Shown here in pieces: positions 1 through 8,791 of a stretch of 64,000 bases of DNA; position 1 is the first letter of the stretch; every line of letters begins with the position of its first letter. Location: positions 1 to 64,000 of the IMG/VR virus record IMGVR_UViG_3300032282_005530, one strand, 5' to 3'. The DNA is from a virus. The translations under genes were made by a program, and so were the position numbers. Under the pieces are notes generated by a model. It made no database searches, was not told the DNA's origin, and was given only the letters and a program-made list of their open reading frames with translations.

Positions 1-135
1 GTAGCAAAACTGGCACTAGTTGAATTTGTAGCAAAACTGGCACTAGTTGAATTTGTAGCAAAACTGGCACTAGTTGAATTTGTAGCAAAACTGGCACTAG
101 TTGAATTTGTAGCAAAACTGGCAGAAGTTGCAAAA
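1..135 (-). repeat. 27-bp in-frame tandem repeat in a fibre gene
   Basis: Four identical 27-bp units start at 1, 28, 55 and 82, and a diverged fifth starts at 109. On the minus strand each unit encodes NSTSASFAT, so gain or loss of a unit keeps the reading frame. Perfect DNA identity between units suggests recent expansion. The window begins at a unit boundary, so the array may continue to the left. Confidence 0.95.
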
Positions 136-416
136 CTAGCAGTGCCAACTAAATCACCATTAAAAGAAGCCGTTACACTTGTTAATGATATGTTATCTTT
201 TAATACGACCGGATCTTCCGGAGCACCATTACCGGCAATATTTCCTGCAGTTTCAACTGTTTCAATAACAAAAACAGAAGCACTAATAGCATTATCTACG
301 ATTCCACCTGCAATCCACCCGGTGCCATCTGGACTTGATATAAGTAAAGAAGCTGTGCCGGGTAATGGTAAAACAAATGGAATTGCCTTTATTGAGAACC
401 CATCGTTAAAACTCAT
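1..416 (-). CDS. Tail-fibre-like protein, C-terminal part cut by window edge
   Basis: The frame opens at an ATG (414-416), one base after the stop of the gene upstream (TGAAATG), and stays open to the left edge, giving about 138 residues. The first ~95 residues are hydrophobic and Gly/Thr-rich, with phrases such as SLTSVTASFNGDLVGTASF that are typical of phage fibre shafts. After that come near-perfect 9-residue repeats (NSTSASFAT) encoded by 27-bp DNA repeats. A virion adhesin role is inferred from repeat style and from the neighbouring fibre genes. The receptor-binding end lies outside the window. Confidence 0.7.
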   Translation of the reverse strand, partial: MSFNDGFSIKAIPFVLPLPGTASLLISSPDGTGWIAGGIVDNAISASVFVIETVETAGNIAGNGAPEDPVVLKDNISLTSVTASFNGDLVGTASFATSASFATNSTSASFATNSTSASFATNSTSASFATNSTSASFA

Positions 417-417
417 T

Positions 418-822
418 TCAGCCTACTCCTGCCGAGCCGGACCAATTATTATTTAATTCGGTTGCCGATATGTTTGTTAAACCTGTTATGATACTTGCTG
501 ATAGTGCAGTACCATTGTTGCTCATTAAGTAAACTCGCGTGACTTTTAAATCTGCAGCAAAGCTTTCACCGGCAGATAATAAGAAAAAATTGTTTGTATT
601 TGATACACCATTTGAACTAAACCCAACGCGCATAGATACAGAACCTGTGCTAACATTTTTAACAATTATACTTTTTGTTACTTGCGGAAAACTAATTTCT
701 AGTGGAGTTGAACCACTTGCAGGAACAACAAGCGAACTCGAAACCCATGGAATACCAGATACTTGATAAGAAGCGGCATTACCTATACCTGGTCTGTGTA
801 AACTCATAAAATCTGTTGACAT
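418..822 (-). CDS. Small virion-associated protein, unknown family
   Basis: This is a 134-residue protein with no predicted membrane segment. It is rich in Ser, Thr, Asn and Val, has a beta-sandwich-like alternation, and opens with an LHRPGIGNAASYQ stretch. It lies between two fibre-like genes and probably belongs to the same distal-tail or fibre operon. A Shine-Dalgarno-like GAGGA (832-836 read on the minus strand) precedes the ATG. The function is unknown; virion location is inferred from context only. Confidence 0.6.
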   Translation of the reverse strand: MSTDFMSLHRPGIGNAASYQVSGIPWVSSSLVVPASGSTPLEISFPQVTKSIIVKNVSTGSVSMRVGFSSNGVSNTNNFFLLSAGESFAADLKVTRVYLMSNNGTALSASIITGLTNISATELNNNWSGSAGVG

Positions 823-839
823 TGTTCTTTATCCTCTGT

Positions 840-847
840 TATAAATA
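840..847 (-). promoter_or_regulatory. Candidate TATTTATA element before a fibre gene
   Basis: On the minus strand the gap upstream of the gene starting at 822 reads TACTATTTATA, then four bases, then the Shine-Dalgarno GAGGA. The same element occurs ahead of the genes starting at 5365 and 27690. It may be a late promoter element for the gp55-like sigma factor in this window. In such AT-rich DNA a chance match is quite possible. Confidence 0.25.
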
Positions 848-854
848 GTAAAAA

Positions 855-2093
855 TTAAGCAATAGCACCAGTAGAACCACTAAATACTGCGGCTGCAATT
901 CTATTTATGGCTTCTTGTAATGTTGATGGTGGACTTCCAGACCAATGTGAAGGTTCAGAAGCACTAAACGCAATATTACCAGTTAATTCTGTAAACTGTG
1001 CTATTGTTCCGGTTAGTTCACCAGGTAAAGTTAATTTACCATCATTTCCAAAATCCCACACATATGAAGCAGAAGTAGTATTTTGTGTAGTAGTAATTTG
1101 AACCCAATGTTTTTCAGTATAGCTATTATCTTGATCTCTAATAATTATATTAGCTTTTTCTCCACCAACAATCAGTTGTGCATCGGCATCATCAATTAAA
1201 CCACCAGCACGAATATGAATGTGGTTTGGAGAAGTTGGATCGATTACTAAATATTGACCATTAACAATTAAATTTGTATCAGGTATTAATTCTAATGTAG
1301 AAGCACCAAAATAATCGCCGGAACTACTTGGAATGCTACTAATTCTTGTGTTATATACAAAATTTAAATTCTCTAAAATATTTATATTTGTTGCTGTTAC
1401 TTCTGTAAATTGTGCCGTTGTTCCGCTTACTGCTTGTAGAGATGCGTGACCACTTCCAGTTAGGTTTCCACTTATATATAAACCTGGAAAGGCTATTAAT
1501 TTATCATATGAAGAAGTATAAATAATATAAGCATAATCAGGATATTGTGATAGGTCTACTTGTCCTCCTAATACCAAATTTCCGGAAATATTAGCATTAG
1601 AAGAAGATATTGTTGTAAATAATGCTGTAGAACCGGTTAAAGAGCCACTAACTAAAACTGTTGATGAACTATTTCCAAGTTCTAAATTTATACCATTAAT
1701 TTTAGTTAATTGTGTCGAAGCATTACCAAATCCGGCTGTTACTGGAGTTGAAAGTTTAAAAAACTGAAAGTGTTGAGCATTAGTATCAAGAACCATTCTT
1801 GTGCTTGTATCTTGATAAACATCAGTTACAATTGAGGAACCGCTAATTCTTAAAAAATTAGTATCCAAAACATCATCAACTCTATGATCGTATGTTTGAA
1901 TAGTTGAGGCAGTTAAATTACTTGCTGTTAAATTTGTTACAGTTAAAGAGTTAAAAGTAGAACCAGTTACATAATTGAGAATTTGTTCGGCTGATGCTCT
2001 TTTTGTTGTGACTGTTTCATAATCAACAATAGGAACAAAATCATTTGAAGTTACTGTCGAAGACGCTGTTAGTTCTGAAATTTTTACTGACAT
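855..2093 (-). CDS. Tail-fibre-like protein
   Basis: The protein has 412 residues. Its start, MSVKISELTASSTVTSN followed by DFVPIVDYETVTTKRAS, is the classic N-terminal anchor pattern of many phage tail fibres (ISELT...PVVD...T.KASAEQI). The body alternates SLTGSTALFTTISSS-type shaft motifs (residues about 40-240) with a more globular part, and a short C-terminal module begins near WSGSPPSTLQEAINRIAAAV. It probably makes a trimeric adhesin. It sits in a fibre cluster with neighbours on the same strand. The receptor is unknown. Confidence 0.75.
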   Translation of the reverse strand: MSVKISELTASSTVTSNDFVPIVDYETVTTKRASAEQILNYVTGSTFNSLTVTNLTASNLTASTIQTYDHRVDDVLDTNFLRISGSSIVTDVYQDTSTRMVLDTNAQHFQFFKLSTPVTAGFGNASTQLTKINGINLELGNSSSTVLVSGSLTGSTALFTTISSSNANISGNLVLGGQVDLSQYPDYAYIIYTSSYDKLIAFPGLYISGNLTGSGHASLQAVSGTTAQFTEVTATNINILENLNFVYNTRISSIPSSSGDYFGASTLELIPDTNLIVNGQYLVIDPTSPNHIHIRAGGLIDDADAQLIVGGEKANIIIRDQDNSYTEKHWVQITTTQNTTSASYVWDFGNDGKLTLPGELTGTIAQFTELTGNIAFSASEPSHWSGSPPSTLQEAINRIAAAVFSGSTGAIA

Positions 2094-2121
2094 CTATAAA
2101 TCCTCAATTGTATATAATTAG

Positions 2122-2376
2122 TTATTCTATTATTATAAAAGTTCCATCTTCTGTTAATAAATATTCTCCATCTTCAGTCACTAGAACTGTAGATGGTACA
2201 GGACTTGGTGGACCGGCAGAAACTGGTTCCATTAAAAAGTCAAATAATCTAGCTCCGTCTTGTGAAATCGTTTCATTATTATAATACATACTACCAGAAT
2301 ACGTAAACACTCTTACTTTTGGATAAGTCTTAATACGATTTACAAATATGTCATTCCTCTCAAATTTTTTTAACAT
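2122..2376 (-). CDS. Small protein of unknown function in fibre cluster
   Basis: This is an 84-residue protein with a basic N-terminus (MLKKFERNDIFVNRIKTYPKV), a Pro-rich middle and a C-terminal near-duplication, VLVTEDGEYLLTEDGTF, in which a VTEDGxY / LTEDGxF turn repeats. It starts one base after the stop of the gene starting at 3334 (stop at 2378-2380), so it is translationally close to that gene. I do not recognise the family. A small virion or fibre-assembly component is likely from context. Confidence 0.55.
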   Translation of the reverse strand: MLKKFERNDIFVNRIKTYPKVRVFTYSGSMYYNNETISQDGARLFDFLMEPVSAGPPSPVPSTVLVTEDGEYLLTEDGTFIIIE

Positions 2377-2377
2377 T

Positions 2378-3334
2378 TTATAGATCCATTTTTAATTTAA
2401 ATGTATAACTATCTAATTCTCTTTTTCTTACAGGATTTGCTAGTTTTGCAATACCTATTAGATTTTTTTGTTCATCATATATTGCTATTTTCGAAATGTA
2501 TGTTGTTTTTTTAAAATCTGGTTCTTCATCAACAAATGAAGAACTAACCATATTTTTACTAACAATATTACTATTTTCGATATAAACGTAAGAACTTGTA
2601 ATTGGTTGTAAATTCTGGCCATATTCTATCGATGTTGGATTATTAGAGTGATTTAATTCTCCAATTTTCGCATGAGCCATCATGGTTATATTTGGTATAT
2701 AATTTGTTCCCTCAAAATCTAATAAGAAACTCGATGAAACAACTCTATTAGTTTCATCTGAACCGGTATGCATGAAATATTTCCAAGAAGGAGGATAATA
2801 TGTCAAACCTATGCCAAATAAATCTGTATATATCGGATGCAAATTCCAAGAACCGGTTAATATTATAAATCCCTCATTATATAATACTACACCGGCTACA
2901 CTTCCGGAACCAACACTACCACTTGGACCAACTTGAATAAGTTCTCCATTTTGCTTAATATCTTTTAGTTCTGCTATTAAAGTTCCCGTTAAATACCATT
3001 TACAATCGATACTTCCTTTACGAATAGAAGAACCATAAAATATAGATGGAATACTAATCAAACTTATTTCTTGTTGTTCTTTGTCGCCAAAAGAAGAACT
3101 ATAATAATAATGCTTGCTTATATTTCCATAATAATCTAATGTATTTTTTAATGCTTTTACATAGTCTCTATTTTGATTTGTATGTACATAATCTCTAGTT
3201 ATGTTTGAAACATAAGGATATTCGCTTCCAGTTATAATATCGCCATATTGAAATTGGCTAAAATTAGTTGCAGAAACTGTTTTAAAGTTATTTAAACTTC
3301 CATCTTTTGTTATAAATTGCTTTGGTCTTGCCAT
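2378..3334 (-). CDS. Virion protein, paralogue of the next upstream gene
   Basis: This 318-residue protein resembles the 338-residue product of 3396-4412. Both carry a (V/L)LYxxGxxxLTxS segment in the middle and end with a matching order of elements: LNHxxxxxSxNPT, then a sentence like TYISKIAIYDEQKNLIGIAKL, then P(V/L)(R/K)K, and a short basic tail. This suggests an ancient tandem duplication. The composition (Ser/Thr/Tyr/Asn-rich, no membrane segment) fits a structural protein of neck, tail or fibre type. The exact virion role is not recognised. Confidence 0.65.
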   Translation of the reverse strand: MARPKQFITKDGSLNNFKTVSATNFSQFQYGDIITGSEYPYVSNITRDYVHTNQNRDYVKALKNTLDYYGNISKHYYYSSSFGDKEQQEISLISIPSIFYGSSIRKGSIDCKWYLTGTLIAELKDIKQNGELIQVGPSGSVGSGSVAGVVLYNEGFIILTGSWNLHPIYTDLFGIGLTYYPPSWKYFMHTGSDETNRVVSSSFLLDFEGTNYIPNITMMAHAKIGELNHSNNPTSIEYGQNLQPITSSYVYIENSNIVSKNMVSSSFVDEEPDFKKTTYISKIAIYDEQKNLIGIAKLANPVRKRELDSYTFKLKMDL

Positions 3335-3342
3335 AATAATAA

Positions 3343-3369
3343 AAACTGCCTAAAATAAATAGGCAGTTT
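3343..3369 (-). terminator. Rho-independent terminator
   Basis: A perfect 10-bp stem (AAACTGCCTA 3343-3352 with TAGGCAGTTT 3360-3369) encloses a 7-nt loop. On the minus strand it is followed by TTTTTATTATTATG. It lies after the stop of the gene at 3396-4412 and just before the start of the next gene, so it should attenuate or end the upstream transcript. Confidence 0.75.
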
Positions 3370-3395
3370 CTTTCTTTTGATTTTAATATTCGTAA

Positions 3396-4412
3396 TCAAT
3401 AATCAAGTCTTACTCTCAAAATCATCTCATTTGTTGGATCTTTCTTGAGAGGTTCACTTAATTTAGCAACAGCAAGCAGTTCATTATCTGCAGAATAAAG
3501 ACCAACAGATGTTATATAACTTACTGGATTGTCTAATGACGAATTTTTTACAACAATCTTACTTGAACTTAAGTAAGTTGGATTTGAACTATAATTAAAT
3601 TCATTATGATTTAATCTGCAGAAATAAATTGTTGAATTTAATTCTGTTGTATTATTAAAATTAACATCATTTACTCTTCTTCTCAGAGAATCCGCAGCAA
3701 CTTGCATAGAACTTGTTTGGAACAAATTACTTACATCACCGGTTGAACCGGTCATAGTTGCTCCGCTAAACAAAGAAGCAGTCAAAACAGCAATACCTGC
3801 TTGATAATATAATAAACCAACTCCTGTTCCTTCTACGGCAGCAGAACTTGTATATAATATTCCATATTCTCCTGATGGAGAGTTTATACGATATTCGTTT
3901 TGAGCACCATAATCACCAACTGTTTTTAATGTTCCACTAAATGGCGTAGAAAACGAACCTGTACCAAGAACCAATCTAAAACTATCTTTTTTGATTTCAT
4001 CTTTAACAAGAAGTCTCGAGAAGTTTATAAAGAATACTTCTGTTAATTTGTCGCCCTCTGTTAAATCACCATTACGATCAAATTCTAAAATAGTTCCTGT
4101 TACATCATTACCAACAAGAACTTGTGCCATTTGATTATAAACATTTATTTTTTTGGCATTTTGTTCATTAAGAGAACTTGATAAACCAGATTTTGGGCTC
4201 AATCCAACAGTTATATCAAATATGTGATTTGCTGAAGAACTTAAAACGGGATAATCATATACTGATTGGAACATTCCATGAGAATAGTTTTTAATATTAT
4301 TATCAGAATAAGTGCCAGATACTATTGTTCCTGTAATGGGAATTGCTTCGTGTAAGAGTGTGCGAGTTGAAACAACATCATTATTCAAAAAAGTCTTATA
4401 TATTGTAGCCAT
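3396..4412 (-). CDS. Virion protein, paralogue of the next downstream gene
   Basis: This 338-residue protein has the same layout as the 318-residue neighbour: a LLYYQAGIAVLTAS segment in the centre, LNHNEFNYSSNPTYLSS, and a closing IxSVGLYSxxxELLAVAKLSEPLKK block. A Shine-Dalgarno AGGAG lies a few bases before the ATG. It has no membrane segment or catalytic motif. Presumed virion structural protein; identity within the tail is unknown. Confidence 0.65.
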   Translation of the reverse strand: MATIYKTFLNNDVVSTRTLLHEAIPITGTIVSGTYSDNNIKNYSHGMFQSVYDYPVLSSSANHIFDITVGLSPKSGLSSSLNEQNAKKINVYNQMAQVLVGNDVTGTILEFDRNGDLTEGDKLTEVFFINFSRLLVKDEIKKDSFRLVLGTGSFSTPFSGTLKTVGDYGAQNEYRINSPSGEYGILYTSSAAVEGTGVGLLYYQAGIAVLTASLFSGATMTGSTGDVSNLFQTSSMQVAADSLRRRVNDVNFNNTTELNSTIYFCRLNHNEFNYSSNPTYLSSSKIVVKNSSLDNPVSYITSVGLYSADNELLAVAKLSEPLKKDPTNEMILRVRLDY

Positions 4413-4429
4413 TTTATTCTCCTAATTTA

Positions 4430-5365
4430 TCATTTTAACTTTAAAAATCTTACAGGAATATCAATTCTGTAACCGGTTGTAGCACCAATAACTCTTACTG
4501 TACTATCGATATATCTAAAATCTCCAGAATTCGAATCGACTGTTAATGTAATATCAGAACCAAGTTGTTCAAACAAGAATGTACTTGTTTGTAAATCTAG
4601 AGAAGCGTTTATTTTAAATTCTAATATAGTGCCTCTTGGACCTCTTATAGCTTGTAATATAGTGTCTGTATTAGTATTAGTACTAATAAAAACTTGGTCA
4701 GTTCCTTCAGAAAAGAAATAACTTGCCACTTGATCATCGTCCAGATATGATAAACTGGCTCTTGTATTATTTTTACTTGCAATAGTGCCAAGACGATTAT
4801 CTAATTCAATTATATATTGAGTTTCTTTTAAATCTACTGAAATTCCTCCAGGTGAAGATGGTGAAATTTCATTTGTATCTAGTCCTTGATCTGTTCGAAT
4901 AAATGTTGCGTCTTGACCGGTAGTTGATGACTGTCCAACTCCTTGTATGTGGCCTTGACTGATTGATAGTTCCGACATTTTTTCTCTTGTATTTTGATCT
5001 ACAGATACAAGAAATAGACCATTGCAGTTTGATAAATTACTTGTTTTATTTGCTTGATTTTCTTGACTTAATTTTATGATAGGCATAAATAATAAGTCAT
5101 TTCTTGATACTGTGATTAATTTCGATTTTAAACTAACTGAATTATTTGTAAATGCTTCTAATATTGGAGTTTGTAACAAACTTAGATCATAATAAGCAGA
5201 ACCGCTTGTATTATTTTTATCGTAAAGACCATAATTTATTTCATCGTCTCCAAGCGCAAATTTTGCTATTCTAAAACTTCCATCTGCTTTTGCTAATCTA
5301 TATCTACCTGTATCAGTTAATACAGCGTCTAATATTATGTCGCCACTATTATCAAGAAATGCCAT
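4430..5365 (-). CDS. Conserved virion protein
   Basis: The protein has 311 residues. Its N-terminus MAFLDNSGDIILDAVLTDTGR followed by a RLAKADGSFRI stretch is a distinctive pattern that I associate, without proof, with structural proteins of large phages. The N-terminal third (FALGDDEINYGLYD) is the best candidate for a conserved fold, and the rest is Ser/Thr-rich beta. The opening logic (LDxxLTDTGRxxLAKxxGxF) resembles that of the 343-residue protein at 12173-13204 (IELTQYGKHLLSKGKLKP), so the two may share a fold. Clear Shine-Dalgarno (AGGAG) before the ATG. Confidence 0.65.
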   Translation of the reverse strand: MAFLDNSGDIILDAVLTDTGRYRLAKADGSFRIAKFALGDDEINYGLYDKNNTSGSAYYDLSLLQTPILEAFTNNSVSLKSKLITVSRNDLLFMPIIKLSQENQANKTSNLSNCNGLFLVSVDQNTREKMSELSISQGHIQGVGQSSTTGQDATFIRTDQGLDTNEISPSSPGGISVDLKETQYIIELDNRLGTIASKNNTRASLSYLDDDQVASYFFSEGTDQVFISTNTNTDTILQAIRGPRGTILEFKINASLDLQTSTFLFEQLGSDITLTVDSNSGDFRYIDSTVRVIGATTGYRIDIPVRFLKLK

Positions 5366-5382
5366 TTTTTATTCTCCTACGG

Positions 5383-5390
5383 TATAAATA
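5383..5390 (-). promoter_or_regulatory. Candidate TATTTATA element
   Basis: Minus-strand text upstream of the gene starting at 5365 reads TACTATTTATACCGTAGGAG, the same arrangement as before the gene starting at 822. It is one of three intergenic copies. The function is inferred only. Confidence 0.25.
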
Positions 5391-5404
5391 GTATTTTAGT
5401 GTTT

Positions 5405-8400
5405 TTATTCTAATTTGTAATTAAATTTAAACTTTATTTCAATCTTTTTGCCAGTTTGTTTTGATGTTGCGATCATTTTAAAAGTTTTGCCCCATGGAGA
5501 AGCAAAATTTGTAATTCCTAATGAAAAATTATTTTCTAAGGCTTGTTGCGCATTTTGTGAACCTAACAATCTAGTATCTTGGGAATTAATTAAATAATGT
5601 TGCATCTGTGGTTTTATTTTAATAAATCTTCTCATTTCTAGTGAATTTTCAAACTTTGGAGTTTCAAATTCATAGTTTTTAATAATTGGAAATATCATGC
5701 CATTTTCATTTATCATTTCCAACTCATATACTGGAGATGGATTTGATATATTATCATGAACATCTACTGTTCTAAAGCAATAATAATATTTTTTATTAGG
5801 CTCTATGTCATCAATAATACTTCCAGCATTAATATTGCTTTCATTTTCTATATTTGGATTTGGTAATATTAATTTTATATATCCATTTCGAAATTCAGTA
5901 TAATTTCTTGGCTTTTTATCTAATTTCATGACTTCATATCTTTTTACAAAATCATCTGTTTTATATACTACAAGACCTCTTGAATTTTTATTATACGTAT
6001 CTATCTTATCTACATCACTCTCTAATATGCTAATCGGTTGTAATTTTTCTTCTCCGGTTCTTGTATTTAAAAATAAACCAATTTTATTATCTTTTCCAAA
6101 ATATGGAACAAATTCAATTTCTGGCGAAAGAGGAGGATGTTCTCTTATAGATAAATTATCAAAATTTATCATTTCGACTTCCATAACCATGGGTTCAATT
6201 TTTGACATTACTTCTATATCAAAATTATAATCTTGTTGATAATTTAATAATCTTTGTTGATAATGTGTAGAAGCAACTATTTGATAGGCAAATATTTTAT
6301 ATTTATATTCTTTTGAATATTTTATCTGAGTATCAATAATATTAATATAATCTATACCATCAACTTTTGGAATCCAAAAATTTTGTATTGGATTATCTTG
6401 TGTTTCGTTTTTTTCATATTTTGCTATACGATATGCAACTGTTTCATTATAAGCCTTTTTTCCATTTAATAAATCGATGTAATTTCGGAAATTATTTTTT
6501 AGAAATGTTTTTACTTGTCCTAAAAATATTATTTTTCTTAAACTATTGATAAATCTCATAGAATTATTATTTCTATTTTGAAATTCATCAGTATTACCTA
6601 TTATCGTAGTATTTTCTGGATCTACAATAGGCATAGTTGAGCCAAATGTTTCTTCTTGAAATATACTTGACATCATGTCAGATAATTTATATTGTTTAGT
6701 GTTTTTTCTTTCTGTAGAAAATTCTGAAATTATTTGAGATGCGGGATTTGCAAGTGTATTATCGACAATATTTTGTTGAAACATTTTTTGTGAAATAATT
6801 TTTTCTTCTTGTACAAAAGAATTGCCAACAAATAAATTTGCTAATTTAACAATAAAATTATTTATTAATTCAGAATTATGAAGCATTTTTGTTATATTAG
6901 ATTTTTTATCTATTGGAATAGAAATATCTGTATACATTGGAAATGTAGATTTTTTTTCATTTAAATTTGCTAAATTTGCAATAGAATCAGTTAAAAAAAT
7001 TATATTTTTATTTTTTTTAATAAGACTTTCATAAAAACCAGCATTACTTTGTCGAGAGTTTATATAATCATTAGCATATCTTTCAAAATAAGAACTCTCT
7101 ATTAATATAGGCTCATTTGTGGATGAATTATTGGAATTAATAAAAATATCGTTTAATAAAACATATAAATTTGGTAATTCTTTTTCATTTGATTGTAAAT
7201 TTGTACTTATTGCTATATCTTCATATTTTTTAATATAAAAATTATATTTTACTTTTATATCCGTAATAAATGCATTAATTATATTAAGATTTTCTAATAA
7301 TTCTGTATTTTGAAATGGAAAAGTCATCTCAAAACTATCATCACGATAAGGACCATTTATAAATCTAGAAAATTGAAACTCTGTTTTGTTTTGATATTTT
7401 ATTTCACCCGTAAAACTTCTACCTAATAATAATTGTTTTTTTAATAATTTATCATTTTCATTCGAATTAGATATTAATCCAAGTTGTAGATTATTTTGAT
7501 TATTAATATTTATTGGTCTTGTTCTAAAAGTTAATACTTCTCTTACAACTGGAGAATATACAGATTGCGTTATAATTTCTTGTTGAATTGCTCTTAATAA
7601 TGACAAATATGTTATATCGCTTTTTGTACGATACAAAGCCAAACTATTATCTTGCTCAAGAGAATAAAAAGAATTGAAAAAATATTTCAATCTATCATCA
7701 ATTAATGGGGTTTCTAGTGAAAATCTTTCTTTTAATTGTGAAGTTTGTGTACCATAATCTTTTCTGTTTATAATAAAACCTTGTCGTCCAAAAGATAAAA
7801 AAGGAGATATATTGGTTCCAAAAGAAGAGCCAAATTCCAATCTTCTCGAAGCATCGTCTAGATCTTGTATGGCTTGTTGTGGTGTTATATCTGATTGAGT
7901 ATCATCTTGATCGGTTGTACTTGTTCCAACTCCTTGACCATTTCCGGTTCCAGTTCCATTTTGACCAGACTGAATACTTTGTACTAAACTACAAATAGCT
8001 TCTACTGTAGGTTGAAGCTCTTGTATTTGTGCTTGAATAGGAATTTGTCTTCCCGGATTACGACTATTATATAATGCTTGTTGATATTCAATTCTTAATT
8101 GTTGAAGTCTATTGTTTCCTTCTTCACACTGTTGTTGTAGTTCTTCTAAGGTATATGATGTGCCTTGAAAGTCATAAGTATCTCCAGAAGTTCTATCTCG
8201 GCAATTTTCTGCATTATCTGCAGTCGATACTCCCAAATCGATCATACCTGAAAATACAGCAGAGCCTTCTTGTGTTGCACCGGGTACTGTTGAAGTTCCA
8301 GAGCCTCCAGAAGTTTGTGGATTTATAGTTAAGGGAATAGTAATTTGTAAATCGGGGTTTGAATTATTTTGTTGTCGAACGAATTGTTCTTTAAGTCTTT

Positions 8401-8731
8401 GCCAATTCATTCTATATTCTACATTATCAATATATCCATAAATTTGTGTTTGATTATTGTTATAATATAATGTAATATCATAATTGTTGCCATCTTTCAC
8501 AACTCTAATTGTCCATGGGTTTCCTGGCCCCACAACACTTGAATTACTTTCTTTTTGATCTCTTATAGAATAAATCCATTGAGAAGTATTATTATTCCCG
8601 GAATAGGGAAAACCACCACTACCATTTTTTCTAAACGGCAAAAGTAGTGGATTAGTACTTCCTATTCTTGTTTCATATTCGACTGTTACTTTATTAAAAT
8701 CAAAACTAAATCTTCCAGAAACAATTTGCAT
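5405..8731 (-). CDS. Large virion structural protein (1108 aa)
   Basis: This is a 1108-residue Asn/Gln/Ile-rich protein. Residues about 145-285 form a low-complexity Gly/Ser/Gln linker with a short Glu/Gln coiled-coil-like piece (TLEELQQQCEEGNNRL). Near residue 1000, the segment PNKKYYYCFRTVDVHDN followed by ISNPSPVYELEM is typical of the end of a fibronectin type III or similar Ig-like module. No enzymatic motif is visible. It is co-directional with and close to another ~1120-residue protein. A tail or baseplate appendage is likely; the precise role is unknown. Confidence 0.65.
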   Translation of the reverse strand: MQIVSGRFSFDFNKVTVEYETRIGSTNPLLLPFRKNGSGGFPYSGNNNTSQWIYSIRDQKESNSSVVGPGNPWTIRVVKDGNNYDITLYYNNNQTQIYGYIDNVEYRMNWQRLKEQFVRQQNNSNPDLQITIPLTINPQTSGGSGTSTVPGATQEGSAVFSGMIDLGVSTADNAENCRDRTSGDTYDFQGTSYTLEELQQQCEEGNNRLQQLRIEYQQALYNSRNPGRQIPIQAQIQELQPTVEAICSLVQSIQSGQNGTGTGNGQGVGTSTTDQDDTQSDITPQQAIQDLDDASRRLEFGSSFGTNISPFLSFGRQGFIINRKDYGTQTSQLKERFSLETPLIDDRLKYFFNSFYSLEQDNSLALYRTKSDITYLSLLRAIQQEIITQSVYSPVVREVLTFRTRPININNQNNLQLGLISNSNENDKLLKKQLLLGRSFTGEIKYQNKTEFQFSRFINGPYRDDSFEMTFPFQNTELLENLNIINAFITDIKVKYNFYIKKYEDIAISTNLQSNEKELPNLYVLLNDIFINSNNSSTNEPILIESSYFERYANDYINSRQSNAGFYESLIKKNKNIIFLTDSIANLANLNEKKSTFPMYTDISIPIDKKSNITKMLHNSELINNFIVKLANLFVGNSFVQEEKIISQKMFQQNIVDNTLANPASQIISEFSTERKNTKQYKLSDMMSSIFQEETFGSTMPIVDPENTTIIGNTDEFQNRNNNSMRFINSLRKIIFLGQVKTFLKNNFRNYIDLLNGKKAYNETVAYRIAKYEKNETQDNPIQNFWIPKVDGIDYINIIDTQIKYSKEYKYKIFAYQIVASTHYQQRLLNYQQDYNFDIEVMSKIEPMVMEVEMINFDNLSIREHPPLSPEIEFVPYFGKDNKIGLFLNTRTGEEKLQPISILESDVDKIDTYNKNSRGLVVYKTDDFVKRYEVMKLDKKPRNYTEFRNGYIKLILPNPNIENESNINAGSIIDDIEPNKKYYYCFRTVDVHDNISNPSPVYELEMINENGMIFPIIKNYEFETPKFENSLEMRRFIKIKPQMQHYLINSQDTRLLGSQNAQQALENNFSLGITNFASPWGKTFKMIATSKQTGKKIEIKFKFNYKLE

Positions 8732-8791
8732 TTTATATATCCTTAAATCTCATATTCACGAATTTATTAATAAATTTAATCAACCTCTCGA

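Noticed and set aside
1-135. CRISPR array
   Set aside because: Units are contiguous with no spacers and encode protein in frame. It is a tandem coding repeat.
1-5365. Diversity-generating retroelement linked to the fibre genes
   Set aside because: No reverse transcriptase, template repeat or adenine-biased variable repeat was seen in the window.
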